From Mumia xiangluensis (GTDB lineage Bacteria; Actinomycetota; Actinomycetes; Propionibacteriales; Nocardioidaceae): a stretch of 64,000 bases of DNA. The DNA is taken from the NCBI RefSeq assembly GCF_010994095.1, contig NZ_WJYO01000001.1:248001-312000 (forward strand), in the 5' to 3' direction. The translations under genes and the position numbers were made by a program. Numbering within the stretch: the first letter of the stretch is position 1; each line of letters starts with the position of its first letter. Under the pieces are notes generated by a model, which did not search any database, was not told the origin of the DNA, and saw nothing but the letters and a program-made list of their open reading frames with translations. This document shows positions 31,574 to 40,058 of the stretch, one piece after another.

Positions 31574-32893
31574 GTGACCACGCTCGCCGACCTCCAGGTC
31601 TCCTCGCTCGGGCCTTCCCGGCACGACTCCCCGCTGGGGTCGTACGTCGCGGGACGCAAGACCAACGAGTACTACGTCTCCGAGGACGACCGCGTCCTGT
31701 ACGACGACACGATCTCTCTCCTGGAGCAGCGGGGCGAGCCCGTCGAGCGGTGGCCGTCCTTCGAGCCCGGCGGCCCCCGCGCCCGCATCTTCCACGACCC
31801 GGCGACCACGCACGTCGGCGTCGTCACCTGCGGTGGTCTCTGCCCCGGCCTCAACGACGTGATCCGCGCGGTGACGCTGGAGCTCTACACGCACTACGGA
31901 GTCACGCGGGTCACCGGCTTCCGCAACGGGTACGCCGGGCTGGTACCCGAGCTGGGCTTCGAGCCCGTGACCCTGACCCCGGGGCTCGTCGGATCCATCA
32001 ACGAGCGCGGCGGCACCATCCTGGGCACGTCGCGCGGAGCCCAGGACCCGGCGGTGATCGTCGACCGCCTCGTCGAGCTCGAGGTCGACGCCCTCATCGT
32101 CATCGGCGGGGACGGCTCGATGCACGGCGCCCACCGGATCGTCGAGGAGATCGCCGACCGCGGGCTCGAGATCGGCGTCGTCGGCATCCCGAAGACCATC
32201 GACAACGACATCCCCCACATCGGGCAGAGCTTCGGCTTCGCGACCGCGTTCGCCGAGGCTGCCAAGGCGATCACCGCCGCGCACGTGGAGGCGGAGTCGG
32301 CCGAGAACGGCGTCGGCCTCGTCAAGGTGATGGGGAGGCACGCGGGCTTCATCGCGTGCTACTCCGCGCTCGCCAACCACGACGCCGACTTCGTGCTCAT
32401 CCCCGAGGTCCCCTTCAGCATCGACGGCGAGAACGGGCTGCTGCGCTCGCTCGCGCGGCGCGTGCGCGAGCACGGGAGCGCGGTCATCGTCCTCGCCGAG
32501 GGCGCCGGCCAGGAGCACGTACGCGCCACCGGCAAGTCCGACGCGTCCGGCAACAGCCGGCTCGGCGACATCGCCACAATCGTGCGCGAGGCCATCGAGG
32601 ACGACTTCCGCGAGCGCGGGGAGCCGCTCACCCTGAAGTTCCTCGAACCCGGCTACGGCATCCGCGCGGTCCCGGCAGACGCCTCCGACTCGGTCTACTG
32701 CGCGCGTCTCGCCCAGGTGGCCGTCCACGCCGCGATGGCCGGCCGCACCGACATGGTCGTCGGACGACGCCGCCACCGCTTCGTGCACGTGCCGATCCCG
32801 CTCGTGATCGAGCGTCGCCACTCCGTCTCCCCCGACGGCGACCTGTGGCTCTCCGTGCTCGAGTCCACGGCACAACCGCTCGACATGAGCTGA
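31574..32893 (+). CDS. 6-phosphofructokinase (long form)
   Basis: A 439-residue PFK, which phosphorylates fructose 6-phosphate in glycolysis. Visible motifs are VGVVTCGGLCPGLNDVIR (phosphate donor loop), VIGGDGSMHGA, GIPKTIDNDI (substrate/catalytic Asp), MGRHAGFIA and PEVPF. The ~90-residue N-terminal extension and the TIDND context place it among the long plant/trypanosome-like (clade X) enzymes. GGDG favours ATP as donor whereas Lys in PKTIDND is often seen in pyrophosphate enzymes, so the phosphoryl donor is uncertain. It has its own leaderless promoter. Confidence 0.88.
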   Translation: MTTLADLQVSSLGPSRHDSPLGSYVAGRKTNEYYVSEDDRVLYDDTISLLEQRGEPVERWPSFEPGGPRARIFHDPATTHVGVVTCGGLCPGLNDVIRAVTLELYTHYGVTRVTGFRNGYAGLVPELGFEPVTLTPGLVGSINERGGTILGTSRGAQDPAVIVDRLVELEVDALIVIGGDGSMHGAHRIVEEIADRGLEIGVVGIPKTIDNDIPHIGQSFGFATAFAEAAKAITAAHVEAESAENGVGLVKVMGRHAGFIACYSALANHDADFVLIPEVPFSIDGENGLLRSLARRVREHGSAVIVLAEGAGQEHVRATGKSDASGNSRLGDIATIVREAIEDDFRERGEPLTLKFLEPGYGIRAVPADASDSVYCARLAQVAVHAAMAGRTDMVVGRRRHRFVHVPIPLVIERRHSVSPDGDLWLSVLESTAQPLDMS

Positions 32894-32953
32894 GCGCCGA
32901 CGGTCCGCTAGCATCGCCACTCCCCGCCCGCCTCGCCATTCTCGGGAGCCCTC

Positions 32954-33469
32954 ATGCCCACCTCAACCCTGCTCCTGGGCGTCGTTCTCCTCGTCGTCAT
33001 CGTCGGTCTCGCGCAGCTCCGCAGCAGCATGAAGCGGAAGGTGAACGCCCGCAACGCGCAGCGAGGCGCCGAGCGTGGCGCCTCGCGAGCACACACGTGG
33101 CTCGGCACCGGCGTGGTCCTCGAGACCGACCCGCAGACCGCGACCGGCCTGGTCGACGCCGTCGCCGCCAAGACGATGAGCAAGCAGGTCGGCCCGACCC
33201 GGTGGGCGCTGATGACGGGCTTCGAGGAGTACGCCGCATCGGCAGCCTTCGTCCGTACGCCGACCGGCGAGGTGGCGCTCGGCGCCACGACCGCCCCCGA
33301 CCAGGGCGGCGCTCCGGACGGCGCCGCCTGGCTCGACTTCCGGGACCGCGTCGCCAAGGCCGCGAAGAAGGCGGGGATCACCGCTCGCCAGGTCGAGACC
33401 GGCACGTTCACGCCGTCGACCGGTCCCGACGGTCGTACGATCTGGACCTCCCCGGCGCAACCGGCCTGA
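32954..33469 (+). CDS. Single-helix membrane-anchored hypothetical protein
   Basis: A 171-residue protein: one N-terminal helix (residues ~4-22), a basic stretch (MKRKVNARNAQRGAERGA), and a ~120-residue soluble domain with the segment VGPTRWALMTGFEEYAASAAFVRTPTGEVALG. The domain is probably cytoplasmic given the basic residues after the helix. GGGAG lies seven bases before the ATG. I recognise no family and no link to the neighbouring genes. Confidence 0.6.
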   Translation: MPTSTLLLGVVLLVVIVGLAQLRSSMKRKVNARNAQRGAERGASRAHTWLGTGVVLETDPQTATGLVDAVAAKTMSKQVGPTRWALMTGFEEYAASAAFVRTPTGEVALGATTAPDQGGAPDGAAWLDFRDRVAKAAKKAGITARQVETGTFTPSTGPDGRTIWTSPAQPA

Positions 33470-33512
33470 CCGGCCCTCCGGGCGGCCCTGACCGTCGTGA
33501 GAGCATCCCGAG

Positions 33513-34466
33513 GTGGCACGCGGACAGTCGAAGGTCGGTCTCGGGTACGCGCTGGTCGTCGGCGGCGCGTGCTTCTTCATCGTCAACGCGGGCGTCTCCC
33601 GGGTCGTGATGCGGGCCGGGATCGACCCGGCACTCCTCACCACCCTCCGTACGACGGGGGCGGCGCTGCTGTTCGTCGCCTTCGCCCTGGTCGCCGACCG
33701 CAGCGCCCTGCGGGTCCCCCGAGGCCGCGAGCTCGCCCTGCTCCTGCTGCTCGGCGTCGTCGGGGTGGCGGGCGTCCAGTGGACGTACAACATCGCGATC
33801 GACCGCATCCCCGTCGGGATGGCGCTGCTCCTCGAGTACCTCGCGCCCGTGCTCGTCGTCCTGTGGGCGCGCTTCGTGCAGAAGCAGGACGTACGCCGCA
33901 CGATGTGGCTCGCGATCGCGCTGACGCTCGCCGGCCTCGCCCTCGTCGCCCAGATCACCGAGGGCCTTGCGTTCGACGGTGTCGGCATGCTCGCCGGCCT
34001 GGGCGCCGCCGTGTGCTTCGCGGTCTACTTCCTGGTCGGTGAGCAAGGGGTGCGGGACGCCGATCCGGTACGGGTGATGGTGTGGGCCTTCACGTTCGCC
34101 GCCCTCGCGATGAACGTCGTGAGCCCGGTGTGGACCACTCCGGACCTGAGCACTCCGGCCAACCTGCTCGGGGCCCTCGACGCGTACGAGGTGCCGCTGT
34201 GGCTGGCGCTCGCGTGGGTCGTCGTGCTGGGCACGCTGACCCCGTTCTTCATGGAGCTCAGCGCGCTCCAGTACCTCCCTGCCACCGTCGTCACGATGGT
34301 CGCCACCCTCGAGCCCGTCGGCGCGGCCGCGCTCGGGTGGGCGTGGTTCGGCGAGTCGCTGAACGCGGTGCAGGTGGTCGGCGGCCTGCTGGTCGTCGCC
34401 GGCATCGCGCTCGCACAGCTGTCCCGCACCGCGCCGCCGAGCGTGGTGCCGGAGGTGGCCGGCTGA
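33513..34466 (+). CDS. EamA/DMT family transporter
   Basis: A 317-residue permease with ten hydrophobic helices made of two EamA repeats (residues ~8-145 and ~155-305). The second repeat ends in the typical LPATVVTMVATLEPVGAAALGWAWFGESLNAVQVVGGLLVV. Family members export metabolites such as amino acids or purines. The GTG start has a -10-like GAGCAT six bases upstream, consistent with leaderless expression. The substrate is unknown. Confidence 0.9.
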   Translation: MARGQSKVGLGYALVVGGACFFIVNAGVSRVVMRAGIDPALLTTLRTTGAALLFVAFALVADRSALRVPRGRELALLLLLGVVGVAGVQWTYNIAIDRIPVGMALLLEYLAPVLVVLWARFVQKQDVRRTMWLAIALTLAGLALVAQITEGLAFDGVGMLAGLGAAVCFAVYFLVGEQGVRDADPVRVMVWAFTFAALAMNVVSPVWTTPDLSTPANLLGALDAYEVPLWLALAWVVVLGTLTPFFMELSALQYLPATVVTMVATLEPVGAAALGWAWFGESLNAVQVVGGLLVVAGIALAQLSRTAPPSVVPEVAG

Positions 34467-34497
34467 CCAGCACCGCCGGTCTGCTTGGATGGTCCGC

Positions 34498-34875
34498 ATG
34501 AAGATCGTGCTGACCTGGTTGTGCAATGCGGCCGCCATCGCCGTCGCCGCGTGGATCTTCGGCGGCATCAGCATCGGCGACGCGAGTCAGGACGGCTGGG
34601 AGAAGGCCGGGACGCTCCTGGTCATCGCCGCCGTCTTCACCGCGATCAACCTCACCGTCGGCCGGGTACTCAAGCTCGTCTCGATCCCGTTCATCGTGCT
34701 GACCCTCGGCATCCTGCTGGTCGTCCTGAACGCGCTGCTCCTGCTCCTGACCGAGTGGGTGACGGGCGCGCTGCCGATCGAGTTCCACGTCGACGGATTC
34801 TGGGTCGCGCTGTGGGGGTCGATCGTGATCTCGCTCGTCAACATGGCGCTTCGACTGTTCGTGGACACCGAGTGA
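34498..34875 (+). CDS. PF04020-type four-helix membrane protein ('phage holin family')
   Basis: A 125-residue protein with four hydrophobic segments (about residues 4-22, 41-60, 64-85 and 98-118) and the NLTVGRVLKLVSIPFIVLTLG stretch typical of this family. It is called phage holin superfamily IV in actinobacteria, but members are widespread chromosomal proteins and no phage gene is near, so a lytic role is not implied. ATG 34498 is chosen; ATG 34489, three codons earlier, is also possible. It runs directly into the phosphatase gene, one base apart. Confidence 0.8.
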   Translation: MKIVLTWLCNAAAIAVAAWIFGGISIGDASQDGWEKAGTLLVIAAVFTAINLTVGRVLKLVSIPFIVLTLGILLVVLNALLLLLTEWVTGALPIEFHVDGFWVALWGSIVISLVNMALRLFVDTE

Positions 34876-34876
34876 G

Positions 34877-35401
34877 ATGGGCCCGGCACCCAGCGGCATG
34901 AGCGGTCCGCTCCGCATCGCTGTCGTCTGCCTCGGCAACATCTGCCGCTCCCCCATGGCCGACGTCGTGCTGGAGAGCAAGCTCGCGGACGCCGGGCTGT
35001 CGGACGTGGTCCACGTCGACTCGGCCGGCACCGGCGACTGGCACGTCGGTGAGCCGATGGACCCACGGGCCGCCGCCGTGCTGACCGACCACGGGTACGA
35101 CCCGTCGCGCCACCGCGCCCAGCAGATCACCCCCTCGTGGTTCGGCGACCACGACCTGATCCTCACGATGGACGACGCCAACCTCGACGACGTGACCGCG
35201 CTCGCCCGGACGCCGCAGGAGCGGCGCCTCGTCCAGAAGTTCCGCGCGTACGACCCGGTGGCGAGGCCCGGCGACGACGAGGTCCCGGACCCCTGGTACG
35301 GCGGCCCTGAAGGGTTTGTCGCCGTCCTCCGGATGATCGAGCGCACCGCCGACGCCATCGTCGAGCGCGTGCCTTCCCTCGTGTCCGACGTCACCGACTA
35401 G
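34877..35401 (+). CDS. Low-molecular-weight protein-tyrosine-phosphatase family protein
   Basis: A 174-residue LMW-PTP. The catalytic loop is C18-LGNIC-R24-S (C-X5-R), and the general-acid loop is VPDPWYGG with the Asp before Pro. The start could be ATG 34877 or ATG 34898, where the conserved fold begins. The next gene is a fructosamine kinase homologue. In that context some bacterial LMW-PTPs remove the 5-phosphate from ribulosamine adducts on proteins, so a deglycation role is as likely as tyrosine dephosphorylation. Confidence 0.88.
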   Translation: MGPAPSGMSGPLRIAVVCLGNICRSPMADVVLESKLADAGLSDVVHVDSAGTGDWHVGEPMDPRAAAVLTDHGYDPSRHRAQQITPSWFGDHDLILTMDDANLDDVTALARTPQERRLVQKFRAYDPVARPGDDEVPDPWYGGPEGFVAVLRMIERTADAIVERVPSLVSDVTD

Positions 35402-35446
35402 GAAGGCCGCCTCGCACGACGAGGGGCAGGGCGCCCCACTCCTGTG

Positions 35447-35452
35447 TACCGT
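35447..35452 (+). promoter_or_regulatory. Leaderless -10 box (fructosamine kinase gene)
   Basis: TACCGT six bases (CTGCTC) before ATG 35459. It rules out the GTG at 35444, which lies upstream of it. Confidence 0.6.
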
Positions 35453-35458
35453 CTGCTC

Positions 35459-36352
35459 ATGGCGCGCATGGGGGGCATCGCAGCGAAGGCCGAGGCACTG
35501 CTCGGCGTGACCGTCGTCGCGACGACGTCGGTCGCGGGCGGCGACACCAACACCGCGACGCGGCTGCGGCTCACCGACGGACGCAGCGCCGTGATGAAGA
35601 CACGCCCGCAGGCGCCGCACGACTTCTACACGTCCGAGGCCGAAGGGCTCGTGTGGCTCGGTGAGGCCGGCGGCGCGCTCGTGCCCGAGGTGCTCGGCGT
35701 GGCCGAGGACTGCCTGGTGGTGTCGTGGATCGAGCCCGGCAAGGCGACGACCGATGCGGCGGAGGCGTTCGGCCGTGGTCTGGCGACCACGCACGCGGCC
35801 AGCGCCGACGACTTCGGCTTCGCCCGCGACGGCTACATCGGCGTCGTGCCGCTTCCCAACAAGCCCGCGACGTCCTGGACCGAGTTCTACGCGACGCGCC
35901 GGATCCTCCCCTACCTGAAGGTCGCCGTCGATCGCGGCGCGATGAGCACCGAGGACGCCGGCCCCATCGAGGAGGTGGTGCGACGCCTCGACGAGCTCGC
36001 CGGGCCGCCCGAGCCGCCGGCACGCATCCACGGCGACCTCTGGTCGGGCAACGTCGTCTGGTCGACCGAGGACCGCGCGTACCTCATCGACCCGGCGGCG
36101 CACGGCGGCCACCGCGAGACCGACCTCGCGATGCTCGCGCTGTTCGGCATCCAGCACCTGCAGCGGATCATCGACGCGTACGACGAGGCCGCGCCGCTCG
36201 CCGACGGATGGCAGGCGCGGGTGCCGCTGCACCAGCTCCACCCGCTGCTGGTGCACGCTGCGCTGTTCGGCGGGGGGTACGGCGAGCGTGCCGTGGCGGC
36301 AGCGGCGTACGTGCTCGCGGGCGAGGCTCCACGCCCCGACCAGGGTGGCTAG
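35459..36352 (+). CDS. Fructosamine kinase family protein (ketosamine 3-kinase)
   Basis: A 297-residue kinase of the aminoglycoside phosphotransferase fold. The ATP-binding Lys is in AVMKTRP, the catalytic loop is RIHGDLWSGNVVW and the metal-binding Asp is in YLIDPAAHGGHRETDLAML. Family members phosphorylate fructosamines, ribulosamines or erythrulosamines at C3, making the adduct fall off the protein. Bacterial members prefer ribulosamines and erythrulosamines. The preceding LMW-PTP gene fits this repair pathway. The ATG at 35459 is fixed by the leaderless promoter. Confidence 0.88.
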   Translation: MARMGGIAAKAEALLGVTVVATTSVAGGDTNTATRLRLTDGRSAVMKTRPQAPHDFYTSEAEGLVWLGEAGGALVPEVLGVAEDCLVVSWIEPGKATTDAAEAFGRGLATTHAASADDFGFARDGYIGVVPLPNKPATSWTEFYATRRILPYLKVAVDRGAMSTEDAGPIEEVVRRLDELAGPPEPPARIHGDLWSGNVVWSTEDRAYLIDPAAHGGHRETDLAMLALFGIQHLQRIIDAYDEAAPLADGWQARVPLHQLHPLLVHAALFGGGYGERAVAAAAYVLAGEAPRPDQGG

Positions 36353-36385
36353 GCGCCCCGGCACTGTCCGAATTCTTCGCTGACG

Positions 36386-36401
36386 CTCAGGCGTTCCTCG
36401 G
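36386..36401 (+). promoter_or_regulatory. Direct repeat upstream of the response regulator (MprA-like box)
   Basis: CTCAG at 36386-36390 and CTCGG at 36397-36401, 11 bases apart. The same layout precedes the htrA gene (38572-38587). OmpR-family regulators bind direct repeats with about one helical turn spacing. Confidence 0.4.
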
Positions 36402-36424
36402 CCTGACCTGGCACCCTGGCAACC

Positions 36425-37117
36425 ATGCGCATCCTCGTGGTCGACGACGACAGGGCTGTCCGTGACTCCCTGCGCCGCTCGCTGGAGTTCAACGGGTACG
36501 CCGTCGACGTCGCGTCCGACGGCGCCGAGGCGCTCGCGCGAGTCCCGATGATCAAGCCGGACGCGATCGTGATGGACGTGATGATGCCGCGGCTCGACGG
36601 CCTCGACGCGACGCGAGCACTCCGCTCGGCCGGCAACGACGTCCCCATCCTCGTCCTCACCGCGAAGGACGCGGTCGACGAGCGGGTCGACGGCCTCGAC
36701 GCCGGCGCTGACGACTACCTCACGAAGCCGTTCGCGCTCGCCGAGCTCCTCGCGCGCCTTCGCGCGCTGCTGCGGCGCGCCGCTCAGGCTCCCGACGGCG
36801 ACGACGAGGAGGTCGTCCTCCAGTTCGCCGACCTGACGATGAACACCGCGACCCGCGAGGTCCACCGCGGCGAGCGTTCGATCTCGCTGACGCGCACCGA
36901 GTTCGCGCTGCTCGAGCTCTTCATGGAGCGACCCAAGCGGGTCCTGGAGCGGTCGTTCATCCTCGAGGAGGTCTGGGGGTTCGACTTCCCGACCACCGCC
37001 AACTCGCTCGAGGTCTACGTCGGCTACGTGCGCCGCAAGCTGGAGGCCGAAGGCGAGCCGCGTCTGCTCCACACCATGCGCGGTGTGGGCTACGTCCTCC
37101 GGGAGACTGCGCCGTGA
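36425..37117 (+). CDS. OmpR/PhoB family response regulator (MprA-like)
   Basis: A 230-residue regulator. The receiver domain has VDDD, the phospho-acceptor Asp in [11 protein letters not shown] and Lys in [16 protein letters not shown]. The winged-helix effector is at ~135-228 ([33 protein letters not shown]). It resembles mycobacterial MprA. It forms an operon with the kinase and, further on, an HtrA protease, the same order as mprA-mprB-pepD, an envelope-stress response in mycobacteria. A CACCCT -10-like box lies seven bases before the ATG. Confidence 0.93.
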   Translation: MRILVVDDDRAVRDSLRRSLEFNGYAVDVASDGAEALARVPMIKPDAIVMDVMMPRLDGLDATRALRSAGNDVPILVLTAKDAVDERVDGLDAGADDYLTKPFALAELLARLRALLRRAAQAPDGDDEEVVLQFADLTMNTATREVHRGERSISLTRTEFALLELFMERPKRVLERSFILEEVWGFDFPTTANSLEVYVGYVRRKLEAEGEPRLLHTMRGVGYVLRETAP

Positions 37118-37133
37118 CGACGGGCTCGCCGAC

Positions 37134-38546
37134 GTGACCGATCCCGCTCGCACCCGCTCGTGGCGTCGCTGGCTGCACGACCACACCGAGCAGGTCTCGC
37201 TGGCCGCCCGCATCTCGATCCTCACGACCGTCGCCGTCGGAGTGACCCTGGCGTGCGTGAGCGTGATCATCTACGTCAGCGTCAAGTCGGAGTTCACGTC
37301 GTCGGTCGACGAGAACCTCGTCTCGCGTGCGACGGCCGCCGTCCGCGCCGGGGTCGTCACCGAGTCCGACATCCAAGGCCTCCCCGAGGCCGCGCTCCTC
37401 GCCGCGGACGTCCACATGGCCGTGATCGAGGCCGATCGTGACTACACGGGGCTCGAGAGCTTCGTCGGGCCTGACGAGCTGGCGGTCGCTGCCGGGTCGA
37501 GGACGCACTCCCTGCGTACGTCCCAGATCGGCGGCACCAGCTATCGGATCGTCGCCGTCAACGCCGGCAACGGCCGTGCGCTGGTCCTGGGCCAGTCGCT
37601 CGCGAACATCGAGGCTGCGCTCGACCGTCTCCGGGTGGTCCTGTGGACGATCGGCGCGTTCGGCGTGCTCGTCGCCGGGCTGCTGGGCTCGGTGGTGGCG
37701 ACGAGCGGGCTCCGCCCCGTACGCAGGCTCACGACGGCCGTCGAGCACGTCGCCCGTACCGAGGAGCTCAAGCCGATCGCGGTCCACGGCAGGGACGACC
37801 TCGCGCGTCTCACCGTCGCCTACAACCAGATGATGGTCGCGCTCGACGCGTCGCAGCAGCGGCAGCGGCAGCTGGTCGCCGACGCCGGGCACGAGCTGAG
37901 GACGCCGCTCACCTCGCTCAAGACGAACATCGAGCTGCTCGGCCAGGCCGAGCAGCGCGGCGGCATGTCGACCGAGGCGCGCCGGGAGCTGATCGGCGAC
38001 GTGCACGCGCAGCTCGACGAGCTCGCGACCCTGGTCGGGGACCTGGTGGAGCTCGCCCGCGACGCGGGCGCCCCGGACCCGGAGCCCATCGACCTCGTCG
38101 ACGTCATCGAGACCGCCGTCGAACGCGTCCAGCGGCGCGCGCCGGGCATCAGCATGAACGTGCAGCTCGAGCACTGGATCGTCGTGGGCGAGTCACGCGC
38201 GCTCGAGCGCGCGGTCACGAACCTGCTCGACAACGCCGCCAAGTGGAGCCCACCGCTGGGCGAGATCGACGTACGCCTCCGCGACGGCGTCCTCACGGTC
38301 GCCGACGCCGGACCCGGGATCAGCGACGAGGACCTCCCCCACGTGTTCGACCGCTTCTACCGCTCACGTGACGCCCGACGCCTTCCCGGCTCCGGGCTCG
38401 GACTGGCGATCGTCGCGCAGGCCGCCCAGCGGCACGGCGGCACGGTCACGGCCTCCCGCGGTCCGAACGGCGGGGCGTTGATGACGCTGCGGATCCCGGG
38501 GCGTGGCCTCGGCGACGACGGCACGACCCCCGCCGACCCAGTCTGA
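37134..38546 (+). CDS. Sensor histidine kinase (MprB-like)
   Basis: A ~470-residue kinase. Membrane helices lie at ~25-48 (ISILTTVAVGVTLACVSVIIYV) and ~165-188, enclosing a ~115-residue external sensor domain. A HAMP linker follows. The phospho-acceptor His is in DAGHELRTPLTSLKTN, the N-box is NLLDNAAKWSP and the G-boxes are VADAGPGIS and GSGLGLAIV. The GTG at 37134, 17 bases after the regulator stop, is the most likely start; an overlapping ATG at 37083 is less likely. It probably senses misfolded envelope proteins, by analogy with MprB. Confidence 0.92.
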   Translation: MTDPARTRSWRRWLHDHTEQVSLAARISILTTVAVGVTLACVSVIIYVSVKSEFTSSVDENLVSRATAAVRAGVVTESDIQGLPEAALLAADVHMAVIEADRDYTGLESFVGPDELAVAAGSRTHSLRTSQIGGTSYRIVAVNAGNGRALVLGQSLANIEAALDRLRVVLWTIGAFGVLVAGLLGSVVATSGLRPVRRLTTAVEHVARTEELKPIAVHGRDDLARLTVAYNQMMVALDASQQRQRQLVADAGHELRTPLTSLKTNIELLGQAEQRGGMSTEARRELIGDVHAQLDELATLVGDLVELARDAGAPDPEPIDLVDVIETAVERVQRRAPGISMNVQLEHWIVVGESRALERAVTNLLDNAAKWSPPLGEIDVRLRDGVLTVADAGPGISDEDLPHVFDRFYRSRDARRLPGSGLGLAIVAQAAQRHGGTVTASRGPNGGALMTLRIPGRGLGDDGTTPADPV

Positions 38547-38571
38547 CGTCTTCTTCTGATCCTAGGGATGT

Positions 38572-38587
38572 CTCAGGTACCTCTAAG
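38572..38587 (+). promoter_or_regulatory. Direct repeat upstream of htrA (MprA-like box)
   Basis: CTCAG (38572-38576) and CTAAG (38583-38587), 11 bases apart; extended copies are TCTCAG and TCTAAG. It lies 22 bases before the ATG and 26 bases after the kinase stop. Likely target of the preceding response regulator. Confidence 0.5.
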
Positions 38588-38609
38588 AGACGCAGGACAT
38601 GCTGAGGTC

Positions 38610-39953
38610 ATGAACGAAGAATCCCGTCCGTCAGACCCCATGGGTCAGGCACCGCAGCCGGCGCCGCAGCCCACTCCCTCCTACGCGGCTCCGAGCGGCG
38701 CGGGATACCCGAGCACCTCGGGCACTCCGGCCGGCGCGGAGTACACGCACCGCTACGGCGCCACCGGCACGCAGGAGCGTCCCGCCGAGCACACCCAGCC
38801 GTACCCGTTCGGCTTCACCCCGAACGCGCTGACGCCTCCGCCGTCGAAGCCGAGGAAGACGCGCAGCGGCGGACTCGCCGCGGCCGTCGTCGCCGGCGCC
38901 CTCGTCGCCGGCATCGTGGGCGGCATCGGTGGCGCGGCCGGCTACGACGCGCTCACCGACGACGCGAGCACCGGCTCGCAGGTCTCGTCGCTCGATGCGT
39001 CGAACGTGTCGAACAGCTCGATCCCCGAGACCCAGATCGAGAAGGTCGCGCAGTCCGTCCTCCCGTCGACCGTCCAGCTCAACGTGCGCGGCGGCCAGGA
39101 GAGCGGCAGCGGCACCGGGATCGTCATCAGCAGCGACGGCGAGATCCTCACCAACAACCACGTGGTCGAGGCGGCCGCGGACGGCGGCGAGATCACCGTG
39201 TCGTTCAACGACGGCTCGATCGCCCGTGCCGAGATCGTCGGGCGTGACCCCGTGACCGACCTCGCGGTCGTCAAGGCCGCCGACAAGAGCGGTCTCACGC
39301 CGGCCAAGCTCGGCAGCTCCGCCGACCTCCGCGTCGGCCAGCAGGTGGTCGCGATCGGTTCGCCGTTCGGGCTGGAGAGCACGGTGACCACCGGGATCGT
39401 GTCCGCCCTGAACCGTCCGGTCCAGGCCGGCGAGAGCGCCGAGACGAGCAACGTCTTCCCGGCCATCCAGACCGATGCGGCGATCAACCCGGGCAACTCC
39501 GGTGGCCCGCTGGTCGACGCCGACGGTGCCGTCATCGGCATCAACAGCGCCATCCGTACGAGCGGTGGCGAGTCGGGCTCGATCGGGCTCGGGTTCGCGA
39601 TCCCGATCGACCTTGCCAAGAACGTCGCCGCCCAGCTCGTCGACGGCAAGACGGTCGAGCACGCCCGGATCGGTGTGACCGTGTCCGACGCCGTCGAGAC
39701 CGATGGCATGACGACGATCGGTGCCGAGGTGAAGTCGGTCAGCGACGGCAGCGCCGCGGCCAAGGCCGGCATCGAGACCGGTGACGTGATCGTCCGCATC
39801 GACGACCAGGCCATCGCGTCCTCCGACGCCCTCGTCGCCACCGTCCGCGGCTACCAGCCGGGCGACAAGGTGTCGCTGACCTACACCCGCGACGGCAAGC
39901 AGCAGACGGCCGACGTGACGCTCGACTCCGACGGCGGTTCGCTCGGCTCCTGA
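38610..39953 (+). CDS. HtrA/DegP-type serine protease with PDZ domain (PepD-like)
   Basis: A 447-residue membrane-anchored protease. The first ~85 residues are proline-rich and cytoplasmic. One helix follows (LAAAVVAGALVAGIVGGIGGAAGY), then an S1C trypsin fold with His in LTNNHVVEAA, Asp in DPVTDLAVVKA and Ser in NPGNSGGPLVD. A PDZ domain occupies ~350-440. Such proteases degrade or refold damaged envelope proteins. ATG 38610 has GAGG close upstream and leaves the preceding direct repeat as promoter DNA. A strong terminator follows. Confidence 0.93.
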   Translation: MNEESRPSDPMGQAPQPAPQPTPSYAAPSGAGYPSTSGTPAGAEYTHRYGATGTQERPAEHTQPYPFGFTPNALTPPPSKPRKTRSGGLAAAVVAGALVAGIVGGIGGAAGYDALTDDASTGSQVSSLDASNVSNSSIPETQIEKVAQSVLPSTVQLNVRGGQESGSGTGIVISSDGEILTNNHVVEAAADGGEITVSFNDGSIARAEIVGRDPVTDLAVVKAADKSGLTPAKLGSSADLRVGQQVVAIGSPFGLESTVTTGIVSALNRPVQAGESAETSNVFPAIQTDAAINPGNSGGPLVDADGAVIGINSAIRTSGGESGSIGLGFAIPIDLAKNVAAQLVDGKTVEHARIGVTVSDAVETDGMTTIGAEVKSVSDGSAAAKAGIETGDVIVRIDDQAIASSDALVATVRGYQPGDKVSLTYTRDGKQQTADVTLDSDGGSLGS

Positions 39954-39978
39954 CCGCCTCAGGTCCCCCTCCCCCCGA

Positions 39979-40022
39979 GAGGGCCGTACGCACGACGACG
40001 TGCGTACGGCCCTCGGTTTTTT
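39979..40022 (+). terminator. Strong intrinsic terminator after htrA
   Basis: A 16-bp stem (39979-39994 with 39999-40014), loop ACGA, followed by GG and six T residues (40017-40022). The only terminator in the window with a full T-run. Confidence 0.92.
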
Positions 40023-40058
40023 GCTCCGGCCCCTCTCGCCGCACGGCACACTGTCCCC

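Noticed and set aside
34498-34875. Prophage signal from the 'phage holin family' gene
   Set aside because: Proteins of this family are ordinary chromosomal membrane proteins in actinobacteria, and no integrase, capsid or lysin gene is near.
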